From positions 1 to 25,501 of the forward strand of contig DATCBD010000103.1 of NCBI GenBank assembly GCA_036512155.1: a stretch of 25,501 nucleotides of DNA, written 5' to 3'. Source of the DNA: Palsa-739 sp036512155 (GTDB lineage Bacteria; Actinomycetota; Thermoleophilia; Gaiellales; Gaiellaceae). A program made the position numbers and the translations under genes. Numbering within the stretch: position 1 is the stretch's first letter; each line of letters opens with the position of its first letter. Of this stretch, positions 14,789 to 21,878 are shown one piece after another. Below the pieces are notes generated by a model. It was given only the letters and a program-made list of their open reading frames with translations. It had not been told where the DNA came from and did not search any database.

Positions 14789-17157
14789 GCGCGGACTCGT
14801 TCCCCCTTCGGGTCGTACAGCGGCTCGGTGCGCACTTCGCCTTCGACCCAGTCGCCGAAGATGTCGACCGCGACCTGCGTGCCCGGCGCCGAGTGTTCAA
14901 CGGGGACGTACGCGAGGACGATGCTCGCGCGGACGGCGTAGCCGAAGCCGCCGCTCGTCACACGGCCGACGATCTCGTCGCCCGCCCGCACCGGCTCCGA
15001 GCCGAGCGCGACCGCGCGCGGATCGTCGAGCACGATGCACACGAGCTTCTGCTTCGGCTCGACGAGAGCGTCGCGCCCGATGAAGTCGCCCTTGTCCATC
15101 TTCACCGCGAAGCCGAGCCCGGCCTCGAGCGGCGTCGTCTCGGCGGTGAGGTCGCTCCCCCACGCGCGGTAGCCCTTCTCGAGCCGCAGCGACTCGATCG
15201 CGCGGTAGCCGCCCGGCGTGACGCCGTCGACGCAGAGCGTGTCCCACAGCGTCGCGCCGTACTCCGCCGGGCAGTACAGCTCCCAGCCGAGCTCGCCGAC
15301 GTACGTGACGCGCGACGCGATGCACGGGACGTCGCCGACGGTGATCTCGCGCGACGTCATGTACGGATGCGGAAGGTTAAGTACCTCGCGCACCTTCGGC
15401 CCCCACAGGCAGAGGCACGCGTACGCGGACGTGACGTCGTTCACGTATACAGACCCGTCGCGCGGCATGTTGCGCTCGAGCCACGCGCGGTCGTGCGTTC
15501 CGAACGCGGTGCCGGTGACCATGAGGAAGCGATCCTCGGCGCGCCGCAGCACGGAAAGATCGGCCTCGATCCCGCCGCGCGCGTTCAGGAGTTGCGTGTA
15601 CACGATCGACCCGACCGGCCGGTCGATGCGGTTCGCGCACAGCCGCTCGAGGAACGCGAGCGCGCCCGGGCCGAGCACCTCGAGCTTCGAAAACGACGAC
15701 TGATCGAACAGCGCGACACCCTCGCGCGCGGCGCGCGCCTCCACTTCGATCGCCGGAGACCAATTCTCGCCCGCCCAGCCGCGCGGCCGCAGCGACTCGT
15801 CGCCGCCCGCGGCGTTCGACTCGTACCAGTTGACGCGCTCCCAGCCGCCCTTCTCCCCGAAGGACGCGTCCAGCGCGATATGCCGTTGATATGCCGGTGA
15901 TATACGAAGCGGCCGTCCCGCCTGCCGCTCCTGTCCCGGGTACTTGATGTCGTAGTACTGCGAGAGCGCCTCGTACGAGCGTGCGAGCGTGTACGCGCGG
16001 CTGCGGTACTGGCGTCCGAAGCGGCGCCAGTCGAGCGGCCATACATCCCACTCGGGACGGCCGCCGACGATCCACTCGCTCATCACCTTGCCGATCCCGC
16101 CCGCGCCGGCGAGGCCGTGCGCGCAGCCGCCTGCGGCGATCCAGAAGCCCGGAACGTCCGTCTCGCCGAGCAGGAAGTCGGCGTCGGGCGTGAACGCCTC
16201 CGGCCCGTTGAAGAACATCTTCACCTCGGCGTCTTCCATCGCCGGCACGCGGTGGATCGCATTCGCGAACAGCTCCTCCATCCGCTCCCACTCCTGCGGG
16301 AGAAGCTTCGCCTCGAAGCCGTCGGGGATGCCGTCGAGCGCCCACGGCGCGGGCTTGCGCTCGTAGCCGCCCATGACGAGCCCGCCGACCTCGGTGCGGA
16401 AGTAGATGAGGTTGTCCGGGTCGCGCAGCGTCGGCAGCGGCTCCAGCGGCGGGTCGAGCGGCTCGGTGACGAGGTACTGGTGCCCGAACGGGATGATCGG
16501 CACGTCGACGTCGACGAGCGCTGCGACCTGGCGCGCGTACATGCCGGCCGCGTCGACGACGACCTCGCACTCGACGCGCCCCTTGTCCGTCTCGACCGCG
16601 CACACGCGCCCGTCGCGCGTCTCGATGCCCGTCACGCGCGTGCGCACCTCGATCTGCGCACCGAGGCGACGCGCGCCGTCGGCGAGCGCGAACGTCAGCT
16701 GGCTCGGATCGAGGTAGCCGTCGTCCGGGATGAACGCGGCGGCGAGCACGTCCTCCGTGCTCATGGGCGGGAAGAGCGCTTGCGCCTCCTCCGCGGAGAC
16801 GATCTCCATCGGCAGCCCGAACGTCTTCGCCCACGACGCCTGGCGGCGGATCTCCTCCAGCCGCGGCTGCGAGGATGCGAGTCGCAGCCCGCCGAGCTGG
16901 TGCCAGCCCGGGTCGTTGCCGGTCAGTTCCTTCAGCTCGGCGTACAGGCCGACCGAGTACTGCATCATCCGCGTCAGCGAGATCGACGAGCGCAGCTGGC
17001 CGACGAGGCCGGCCGAATGCCACGTCGACCCGTGCGTGAGCTGGAACTGCTCGACGAGGACGGAATCCGTCCATCCCTCCTTCGCCAGGTGATAGAGACA
17101 CGAGCAGCCGATGACACCGCCGCCGATGACGACGGCACGGGCACGTTCGGGAGGCAT
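14785..17157 (-). CDS. GcvT-type FAD oxidoreductase, dimethylglycine/sarcosine dehydrogenase-like (790 residues)
   Basis: 790 residues from ATG 17157; no Shine-Dalgarno is visible. It has the same four-part layout as its downstream paralogue. The DAO domain (about 8-370) carries AVVIGGGVIGCS and GSTWHSAG, the canonical covalent flavin motif with His47. FAO_M (about 373-435) includes SFGEKGGWERVNWY. GcvT (about 440-700) includes RIDRPVGSIVYTQLL, YVGELGWELYCP and EKGYRAWGSDLTAETTPLEA. The C-terminal barrel (about 705-785) includes VGRVTSGGFGYAV. It is the first gene of the leftward pair, divergent from the choline-kinase-like gene. Oxidative demethylation of dimethylglycine or sarcosine with transfer to folate is the family role. 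Having two different full-length copies in tandem suggests successive demethylation steps. The proteins are similar in layout but clearly diverged, so this is not a recent duplication. Confidence 0.92.
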   Translation of the reverse strand: MPPERARAVVIGGGVIGCSCLYHLAKEGWTDSVLVEQFQLTHGSTWHSAGLVGQLRSSISLTRMMQYSVGLYAELKELTGNDPGWHQLGGLRLASSQPRLEEIRRQASWAKTFGLPMEIVSAEEAQALFPPMSTEDVLAAAFIPDDGYLDPSQLTFALADGARRLGAQIEVRTRVTGIETRDGRVCAVETDKGRVECEVVVDAAGMYARQVAALVDVDVPIIPFGHQYLVTEPLDPPLEPLPTLRDPDNLIYFRTEVGGLVMGGYERKPAPWALDGIPDGFEAKLLPQEWERMEELFANAIHRVPAMEDAEVKMFFNGPEAFTPDADFLLGETDVPGFWIAAGGCAHGLAGAGGIGKVMSEWIVGGRPEWDVWPLDWRRFGRQYRSRAYTLARSYEALSQYYDIKYPGQERQAGRPLRISPAYQRHIALDASFGEKGGWERVNWYESNAAGGDESLRPRGWAGENWSPAIEVEARAAREGVALFDQSSFSKLEVLGPGALAFLERLCANRIDRPVGSIVYTQLLNARGGIEADLSVLRRAEDRFLMVTGTAFGTHDRAWLERNMPRDGSVYVNDVTSAYACLCLWGPKVREVLNLPHPYMTSREITVGDVPCIASRVTYVGELGWELYCPAEYGATLWDTLCVDGVTPGGYRAIESLRLEKGYRAWGSDLTAETTPLEAGLGFAVKMDKGDFIGRDALVEPKQKLVCIVLDDPRAVALGSEPVRAGDEIVGRVTSGGFGYAVRASIVLAYVPVEHSAPGTQVAVDIFGDWVEGEVRTEPLYDPKGERVRA
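15877..15905. repeat. Three phased GATAT repeats inside the 790-residue oxidoreductase gene
   Basis: GATAT begins at 15877, 15888 and 15899, exactly 11 bp apart, the first two as GATATGCCG and the third as GATATAC. They fall in the codons for RISPAYQRHIAL, using ATA and TAT codons that are rare in this window. The gntR-fhs dyad at 1764 uses the same GATAT half-site. A regulatory role is unproven. Confidence 0.35.
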
Positions 17158-17163
17158 GGTGCG

Positions 17164-17176
17164 AGCCTAATAGGAT
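17164..17176. promoter_or_regulatory. Face-to-face -10 boxes between oxidoreductase and kinase genes
   Basis: The entire divergent gap is 25 bp. It holds TAGGCT on the minus strand (17164-17169), ending 6 nt before ATG 17157, and TAGGAT on the plus strand (17171-17176), ending 6 nt before GTG 17183. They sit around the palindrome CCTAATAGG. Both genes could be leaderless. The AGGA at 17172-17175 could instead act as a ribosome site for the rightward gene. No clear -35 was found. Confidence 0.35.
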
Positions 17177-17182
17177 CGCGCG

Positions 17183-18082
17183 GTGGCCATCGATCCCATC
17201 CTCGACGCGGTGCCGGAGCTGCGCAACGCGACCGCGATCGAGCCGCTCATGGGCGGCCTGACGAACACGAACTACAAGGTGACGGCGCCGTCGGGCTGCT
17301 ATGTCGTCCGAATCTCGGGCAAGGACACGAGCCTCCTTGCAATCGACCGCGAGAACGAGGTGCACAACACGGTCGCGGCCGCGGAGACCGGTGTAGGCGC
17401 GCCGTTCGTCGCCGCGCTGCCCGAGCACGACGCACTCGTCCTCGGGTTCCTCGAGGGCGAGGTGATGGACGCGGACAAGCTGCGCCGCGGTGACCGCCTC
17501 GCCGCGGTTGCGGAGTCATGCCGGCGGTTGCACGCCGGCCGCCGCTTCCTGCAGGACTTCGACATGTTCGCGATCCAGCCGCGCTACCTCGAGATCGTCC
17601 GCGCTCGCGACTTCCGCCTCCCCGACCGCTACGAGGACTTCGAGCCACAGATCCGCGCGATCGAGGCCGCGATGCGCGTGCGCCCCGAGCCGACCGTGCC
17701 CTGCAACAACGACCTGCTCGCGGAGAACTTCATCGACGTCGGCGGCGAGATGCGGCTCATCGACTACGAGTACTCGGGCAACAACGAGCCATCCTTCGAG
17801 CTCGGCAACGTCTGGAGCGAGTCGAACCTCTCGCTCGGCCAGCTCGAGGAGCTCGTCGCCCACTACTACGGGCGGCCGCTGCGCAACAAGGTCGCGCGGG
17901 CGCGGCTCTGGGGTCTGATGTCGAAGTACGGGTGGACGCTGTGGGGGTCGATCCAGGTCGGCATCTCCGACCTCGACTTCGACTTCTGGGGCTGGGCGAT
18001 GGAGAAATACGAGCGGGCCGCCGAGGAACTCGACGGCCCGCTCTTCGAGCAGTTGCTTTCAGACGTGCAGCGCGAGGACTAG
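17183..18082 (+). CDS. Choline/ethanolamine kinase-like phosphotransferase
   Basis: 299 residues from GTG 17183. It belongs to the aminoglycoside-phosphotransferase/choline kinase fold: a glycine-containing N-lobe loop (MGGLTNTNYKV), a strand with YVVRISG, and a C-lobe catalytic loop PCNNDLLAENF followed by the metal-binding LIDYEYSGNN with Asp194. In choline kinases the catalytic loop reads HNDxxxxN. Here Asp177 and Asn182 are kept but the His is Asn175, a substitution to note. The family phosphorylates choline, ethanolamine or related alcohols in the cytoplasm. It is divergent from the two demethylating oxidoreductases and 2 bp from a convergent APC permease, so a substrate related to choline or its breakdown products is plausible. 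A different small-molecule substrate is equally possible. Confidence 0.82.
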   Translation: MAIDPILDAVPELRNATAIEPLMGGLTNTNYKVTAPSGCYVVRISGKDTSLLAIDRENEVHNTVAAAETGVGAPFVAALPEHDALVLGFLEGEVMDADKLRRGDRLAAVAESCRRLHAGRRFLQDFDMFAIQPRYLEIVRARDFRLPDRYEDFEPQIRAIEAAMRVRPEPTVPCNNDLLAENFIDVGGEMRLIDYEYSGNNEPSFELGNVWSESNLSLGQLEELVAHYYGRPLRNKVARARLWGLMSKYGWTLWGSIQVGISDLDFDFWGWAMEKYERAAEELDGPLFEQLLSDVQRED

Positions 18083-18084
18083 CC

Positions 18085-19683
18085 CTACGCTCCTTGCAGC
18101 CCGGTGTCTGCCGGAAGCAGGTAGTCCGACCGTGACTCGGCCGCCGCGACCTCTTCGTCGGTCATGCGCACCGGGCCCTTGAACCACTTCTTCGCCGACA
18201 GGACCCACCAGCCGCCGAACAGCACGAGCGCGCCGCCGATCGTGACCGGAGCGTAGTTGGCGGCGTTCCACGTCCACGCCTTGTTCCACGGGATGCCGGC
18301 CGGCGCCGTCGGAAGCATGAACACGACGGAGATGAACGCGACCCACAGCATCGCAATCGGGTTGATCCACTTGTAGTGCCTACCGAGGCTCCAGGCGCCG
18401 TGCTCGAAGCTCTCGCCGGCCCGGTACCGGAGGATCACCGGCAGGATGAACGCGATGTAGAGCCCCGTCGTCCCCACGGACGTCCCGACGTAGTAGCCGG
18501 CGAGGTTGTTCCACCAGGTCGGAACGAGCAGCAGGAATCCCAGAGCGGAGACGGCGAAGACCGCCCAGACCGGGACGCGATGCCGCGAGATGCTGCGCCA
18601 CATCTGGTGCCCGGGGATCGCACGGTCGCGGGAGAACGCGAACATCATCCGGGAGCCGGAAGTGATGCACGCAGTGAGGCAGTAGAACTGTGCCGCCACG
18701 ACGATGAAGAGGAGCACCTCAGCCCAGTGCGTGCCCATCGAGTTCTGCCAGATGTACGTCGTGATGTAAGTGAACTGCCCCTGCACGCCCGTCCTGCTCG
18801 GGATCGCGAACGTGATCGCGGTCAGCAGAACGAAGCCTGCGATCACGGACCCGATGACCGACCAGATCATCCCGACGGCCGCCGAGCGGGATGCGCTGTG
18901 CGTCTCCTCGGCGAGATGGGCCGATGCGTCGTACCCGGTGAGGGTGTACTGCGCCATCCCGATCGAGCCGATCGCGAACACCATCCAGAACAGCCCGTGA
19001 CTCCACCCGTGACCGGAGAACCCGGAGTTGTTGACCGTCTGGCCGAACACGTAGCCGAATGACTGGTGGTGATTCGGGACGATGATCAGCGCGAAGACGA
19101 TGATCAGGACGCCGATCACGTGCCAGTAGGCCGACACGCCGTTGATCAGCGACGTGATCCGCACGTCCCAGACGTTCATCAGCGCCGCTGCAGCCATGAA
19201 CGCCGCGAAGAGATAGAAGATGTGCGGCCGGTCGTTCGGGTAGCTCCAGAGCAGGTTGAACAACGCCGTCGCGTAGATCGCGAGGCCGTATGCCACTGCT
19301 CCGATGATCCCGATCAGCCCCAGCAGGTTGAACCAGCCGGTGAACCAGCCCCAGCCGGCGTGCCCGAGCTTCGACGACCAGTAGTACAGGCCGCCTGCGG
19401 TGGGATACGCCGATGCGATTTCGGCCATCGAGAGCGCGACGAACGTCGTGAAGACGCCCACGACGATCCAGCCCCATTCGACCGACACCGGCCCGCCCCA
19501 CTGGAACGCGAGGTAGTACGACGTGAGACAGCCAGCGAGGATCGAGATGATCGTGAAGCTGATCGCGAAGTTCCTGAATGCGCCCATGGCGCGCATGAGC
19601 TCCTGCGCGTAACCGAGCTTGTGCAGGAGCTTCTCGTCCTCCGTCAACTGGCTCTGACTGGCAGCGGGTGTTTCGCTGCTCAT
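18085..19683 (-). CDS. APC-superfamily amino acid permease (amino acid/choline transporter type)
   Basis: 532 residues from ATG 19683, chosen because GAGGGAGGA lies 7 nt upstream; a longer in-frame reading to 19785 runs through the promoter. About 12-13 hydrophobic segments are visible. Family marks are FRNFAISFTIISILAG in TM1, ASAYPTAGGLYYW in TM2-3, LTGYDASAHLAEET (the conserved TM6 break) and SRMMFAFSRDRAIPG. The N-terminus is hydrophilic and acidic (TPAASQSQLTEDEKLLHKLG). The sequence style fits the amino acid/choline transporter branch that includes GABA and choline permeases. It is an integral membrane importer driven by an ion gradient. Neighbours suggest a methylated amine, choline or an amino acid as cargo, but the sequence does not decide. 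It has its own promoter (TTGACA). Confidence 0.88.
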   Translation of the reverse strand: MSSETPAASQSQLTEDEKLLHKLGYAQELMRAMGAFRNFAISFTIISILAGCLTSYYLAFQWGGPVSVEWGWIVVGVFTTFVALSMAEIASAYPTAGGLYYWSSKLGHAGWGWFTGWFNLLGLIGIIGAVAYGLAIYATALFNLLWSYPNDRPHIFYLFAAFMAAAALMNVWDVRITSLINGVSAYWHVIGVLIIVFALIIVPNHHQSFGYVFGQTVNNSGFSGHGWSHGLFWMVFAIGSIGMAQYTLTGYDASAHLAEETHSASRSAAVGMIWSVIGSVIAGFVLLTAITFAIPSRTGVQGQFTYITTYIWQNSMGTHWAEVLLFIVVAAQFYCLTACITSGSRMMFAFSRDRAIPGHQMWRSISRHRVPVWAVFAVSALGFLLLVPTWWNNLAGYYVGTSVGTTGLYIAFILPVILRYRAGESFEHGAWSLGRHYKWINPIAMLWVAFISVVFMLPTAPAGIPWNKAWTWNAANYAPVTIGGALVLFGGWWVLSAKKWFKGPVRMTDEEVAAAESRSDYLLPADTGLQGA

Positions 19684-19755
19684 GCTGCTGTCCTCCCTCG
19701 TGGATGGGAACCGGCTCGCCGACCCCTCGTGACCGGCGTTACGAATTGCGCGCAT

Positions 19756-19785
19756 ATTCACGCTTGCGCCGGACGTTCCTGTCAA
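19756..19785 (-). promoter_or_regulatory. Sigma-70-type promoter for the APC permease
   Basis: On the minus strand a perfect -35, TTGACA (19780-19785), is followed after 18 nt by GTGAAT (19756-19761), a weak -10; GAATAT a little further on is an alternative. The predicted leader is about 65-70 nt and ends in GAGGGAGGA before ATG 19683. This is the best promoter match in the window. Confidence 0.55.
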
Positions 19786-19794
19786 GGAATCCGG
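19769..19794. repeat. Inverted repeat centred on the APC permease -35 box
   Basis: Read on the plus strand, CCGGA-CG-TTCC (19769-19779) pairs with GGAATCCGG (19786-19794) around a 6-nt centre, TGTCAA, which is the -35 box on the other strand. It begins 1 nt after the EamA stop codon. It could be an operator for the permease promoter, a terminator for the EamA gene, or both. Confidence 0.5.
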
Positions 19795-19795
19795 C

Positions 19796-20614
19796 TCAGA
19801 TACTTAGGAGTGCGATGCCTATCGCGACGGCGGCGGCCCCCGCAATGCGAGGCGCGCCGACCTTCTCGTTGAGCACCCGGCGCGCGAGAAGCGCCGCGAT
19901 GACGACGCTCGTCTCCCGCACCGCTGCGACGGGAGCGGCCGCAGCCCGCTGCAGCGCGAGCAGGACGAGCGCATAGGCGCCGAACGTTGCCACCCCGGCG
20001 ACGACCGTCGCCGGCCCCCACGCATTGCGCAGCGCTCGGAAGCCCTTCACCCGCGCCACCGCGCTCGTGTACACGAGGCACGGGCCGAGCATCGTCAGCT
20101 CGAGGTACGGGACGGCGCCCGCGTGCTGCACGCCGTCCTTGTCGACGAGCGTGTACGCCGCGATGACGCAGGCGATGAGCAGGCCGAGCGGCACGCCGCT
20201 CCCCGGCGTCCTCCCCAGTCCCCGCACGAGCAGGATGCCGAGCCCGACGAGGCAGACGCCGATCACCTGTCCCGCCGAGGTCGTGTGCCCGAGCGCGACG
20301 ACGCCGACGGCGAGGACGAGCACGGGCGCCGTCCCGCGCGCGATCGGGTAGACGACCGAGAGCTCCGCCAGCCGATATGCCATCGGAAGCAGCGTGAAGT
20401 AGAGGAGCTGCAACGCGGCGCTCGCGACCACGAAGGGCACGACCGCCCGGTGGGCATGCCAGAGGACGATCGCGACCGGCAGGAAGACGACCTCGGCGAC
20501 GATGACGGCGACAGCGGTAGCCGCCTCGATGTCCTTCGCCCGGGCGAGCAGGATGTTCCAGAGCGCGTGGACGCACGCTGCCGCGAGAGCGAGCCCGAGC
20601 GCGGACGCAGGCAT
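19796..20614 (-). CDS. EamA/DMT-family permease
   Basis: 272 residues from ATG 20614, with about ten membrane segments arranged as two EamA repeats (about 5-130 and 145-271). Repeat 1 has the typical end-of-repeat phrase YRLAELSVVYPIARGTAPV. Repeat 2 has the matching ALQRAAAAPVAAVRETSVV followed by LNEKVGAPRIAG. Such proteins export or import amino acids, nucleotides or other metabolites; the sequence gives no substrate. It is divergent from the HAD-GDPD pair with about 26 bp between starts. No Shine-Dalgarno is visible; TAGTGT ends 6 nt before the ATG, so it may be leaderless. It is followed at once by the inverted repeat at 19769-19794. Confidence 0.87.
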   Translation of the reverse strand: MPASALGLALAAACVHALWNILLARAKDIEAATAVAVIVAEVVFLPVAIVLWHAHRAVVPFVVASAALQLLYFTLLPMAYRLAELSVVYPIARGTAPVLVLAVGVVALGHTTSAGQVIGVCLVGLGILLVRGLGRTPGSGVPLGLLIACVIAAYTLVDKDGVQHAGAVPYLELTMLGPCLVYTSAVARVKGFRALRNAWGPATVVAGVATFGAYALVLLALQRAAAAPVAAVRETSVVIAALLARRVLNEKVGAPRIAGAAAVAIGIALLSI

Positions 20615-20620
20615 GCGCCA

Positions 20621-20630
20621 ACACTAAAGT
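20621..20630. promoter_or_regulatory. Overlapping divergent -10 boxes between EamA and HAD genes
   Basis: ACACTAAAGT contains TAGTGT on the minus strand (20621-20626, 6 nt before ATG 20614) and TAAAGT on the plus strand (20625-20630, 10 nt before ATG 20641), overlapping by 2 bp. Transcripts would have almost no leader. No good -35 boxes were found. Confidence 0.35.
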
Positions 20631-20640
20631 TGTGACCCGG

Positions 20641-21279
20641 ATGCCGCAGGCCGTCGTCTTCGACTTCAACGGAACCCTCTCCGACGACGAGCCGGTGCTC
20701 TGCGAGATCTTCATGCACCTCTTCGCGGAGCACGGAAAGCCGATGTCGGCGCAGGAGTACTTCGACCGGTTGGCAGGCCTCTCCGACCCGGAGATCGTCC
20801 GCACGTGGCTCGGCCCCGGCCACCCGGACGTGGACGCCGTCATCGCGGAACGGATCGACCGCTATCGCGCCGCGGTCGCGGACGGCTCCTCCGTGCACGA
20901 GCACGTGCGGGAGGCGGTGCGCTACGCGGCCGAGCGCGTGCCCCTTGCCATCTGCTCCGGCGCCGCGCGGGCCGAAATCGAGCCCGTCGTCGAGGCGGCA
21001 GGCCTCGCACGCTGCTTCCGGACCATCGTCACCTCCGACGACGTCGTGCACGGCAAGCCCGACCCGGAGGGCTACCTGCAGGCGCTGGGGCTCCTCGGCG
21101 TCGACCCCGCCGACGCGGTCGTGTTCGAGGACACGGAGGCGGGGATCGCGTCCGCGCGCGCGGCGGGCGTCGGGCGCGTCCTCGCGATGAAGACGACGCT
21201 CGAGCCGCACCGGCTCGCGCAGGCGGACGAGTTGATCGACCGCATCGACATCGACGTCATGCGCCGTTGCTGGTCATAG
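20641..21279 (+). CDS. HAD-superfamily hydrolase, phosphoglucomutase/phosphatase-like
   Basis: 212 residues from ATG 20641; an in-frame GTG at 20632 would add three residues but lies 1 nt from the -10 candidate. HAD motif I is VVFDFNGTL (nucleophile Asp8, then Asn10 where most family phosphatases have Asp). Motif II is ICSGAAR, motif III is GKPDPEGY (Lys139), and motif IV is VFEDTEAG with Asp164. A helical cap lies at about residues 15-80. This build is typical of cytoplasmic small-phosphate phosphatases and phosphomutases such as phosphoglycolate phosphatase. The Asn in motif I could lower phosphatase activity, since the second Asp is the usual acid/base. The next gene, a glycerophosphodiesterase, overlaps by 13 nt, suggesting a shared pathway in which this enzyme dephosphorylates the released glycerol phosphate or a related product (inference). 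Confidence 0.85.
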   Translation: MPQAVVFDFNGTLSDDEPVLCEIFMHLFAEHGKPMSAQEYFDRLAGLSDPEIVRTWLGPGHPDVDAVIAERIDRYRAAVADGSSVHEHVREAVRYAAERVPLAICSGAARAEIEPVVEAAGLARCFRTIVTSDDVVHGKPDPEGYLQALGLLGVDPADAVVFEDTEAGIASARAAGVGRVLAMKTTLEPHRLAQADELIDRIDIDVMRRCWS

Positions 21280-21878
21280 CCCACCGCGGCGCCTCGTTCG
21301 AGCGGCCGGAGAACACGCTGGCCTCGTTCGAGCGCGCGATCGAGATCGGCGCCGACTTCGTTGAGCTGGACGTGCACGCCGATGCCTCCGGGCGCCTGCT
21401 CGTCACGCACGACAAGCCGGTCGCCAACCGCGCCTACCCGACGCTGGAGGAGGCGCTCGACCTCATGCACGGCCGCATCGACGTCATGGTCGAGCTGAAG
21501 ACGCCGAGCCGATACGCGCAGCACAGCGTCGTTCCGCGCACCGTGCGCCTCCTCGCCGAAGACGACGTGCTCATCTGCTTCCAGCGGTCGGCGCTCGTCG
21601 AGGCGCGCTCCATCCGCCCGTCCCTGCGAACGGTGCAGCACGTCGGCTTCGGTGTCTCCATCCGCTCGGCGCGCGACGCGTGGGCGGCCGGTTTCCACGA
21701 CGCCCGCGTCACGAGCCGCGGCGTCGCGGCCGCACGACGGCTCGGGCTCGTTCCCCTCGTCTACACCGTCAACGCGCCGGCGCGGATGCGCGCGCTCGCG
21801 TCCATCGGCGTCGGCGGGATCTTCACGGACCGGCCGGACTTGGCTCTTCCGCTATTTGCGGAAGCGCCTCGTCCGTGA
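21267..21878 (+). CDS. Glycerophosphodiester phosphodiesterase
   Basis: 203 residues, starting at TTG 21267 because no ATG or GTG exists in frame near the HAD overlap; the second codon CTG is also possible. The GDPD TIM barrel is clear: IAHRGASFERPENTLASF with catalytic His6, then FVELDVHADASGRLLVTHD with metal ligands Glu33 and Asp35 and catalytic His48, later VMVELK, and near the end VYTVNAPARMRALASIGVGGIFTDRPD. It lacks a signal peptide, so it acts in the cytoplasm, hydrolysing glycerophosphodiesters to glycerol-3-phosphate and an alcohol such as choline. It is shorter than the usual roughly 240 residues but keeps the core and both ends of the barrel. It is probably translationally coupled to the HAD gene, and its 3' end overlaps the convergent ABC ATPase by 56 bp. 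Confidence 0.88.
   Translation: MLVIAHRGASFERPENTLASFERAIEIGADFVELDVHADASGRLLVTHDKPVANRAYPTLEEALDLMHGRIDVMVELKTPSRYAQHSVVPRTVRLLAEDDVLICFQRSALVEARSIRPSLRTVQHVGFGVSIRSARDAWAAGFHDARVTSRGVAAARRLGLVPLVYTVNAPARMRALASIGVGGIFTDRPDLALPLFAEAPRP

Noticed and set aside
18072..18097. Possible stem GCGAGGA/TCCTTGC at the kinase-permease convergent junction
   Set aside because: It needs a G-U pair, works only on the plus-strand RNA and has a 12-nt loop; too weak to call a terminator.
19684..19785. N-terminal extension of the APC permease
   Set aside because: It would translate the TTGACA promoter and the ribosome site; ATG 19683 has ideal spacing.
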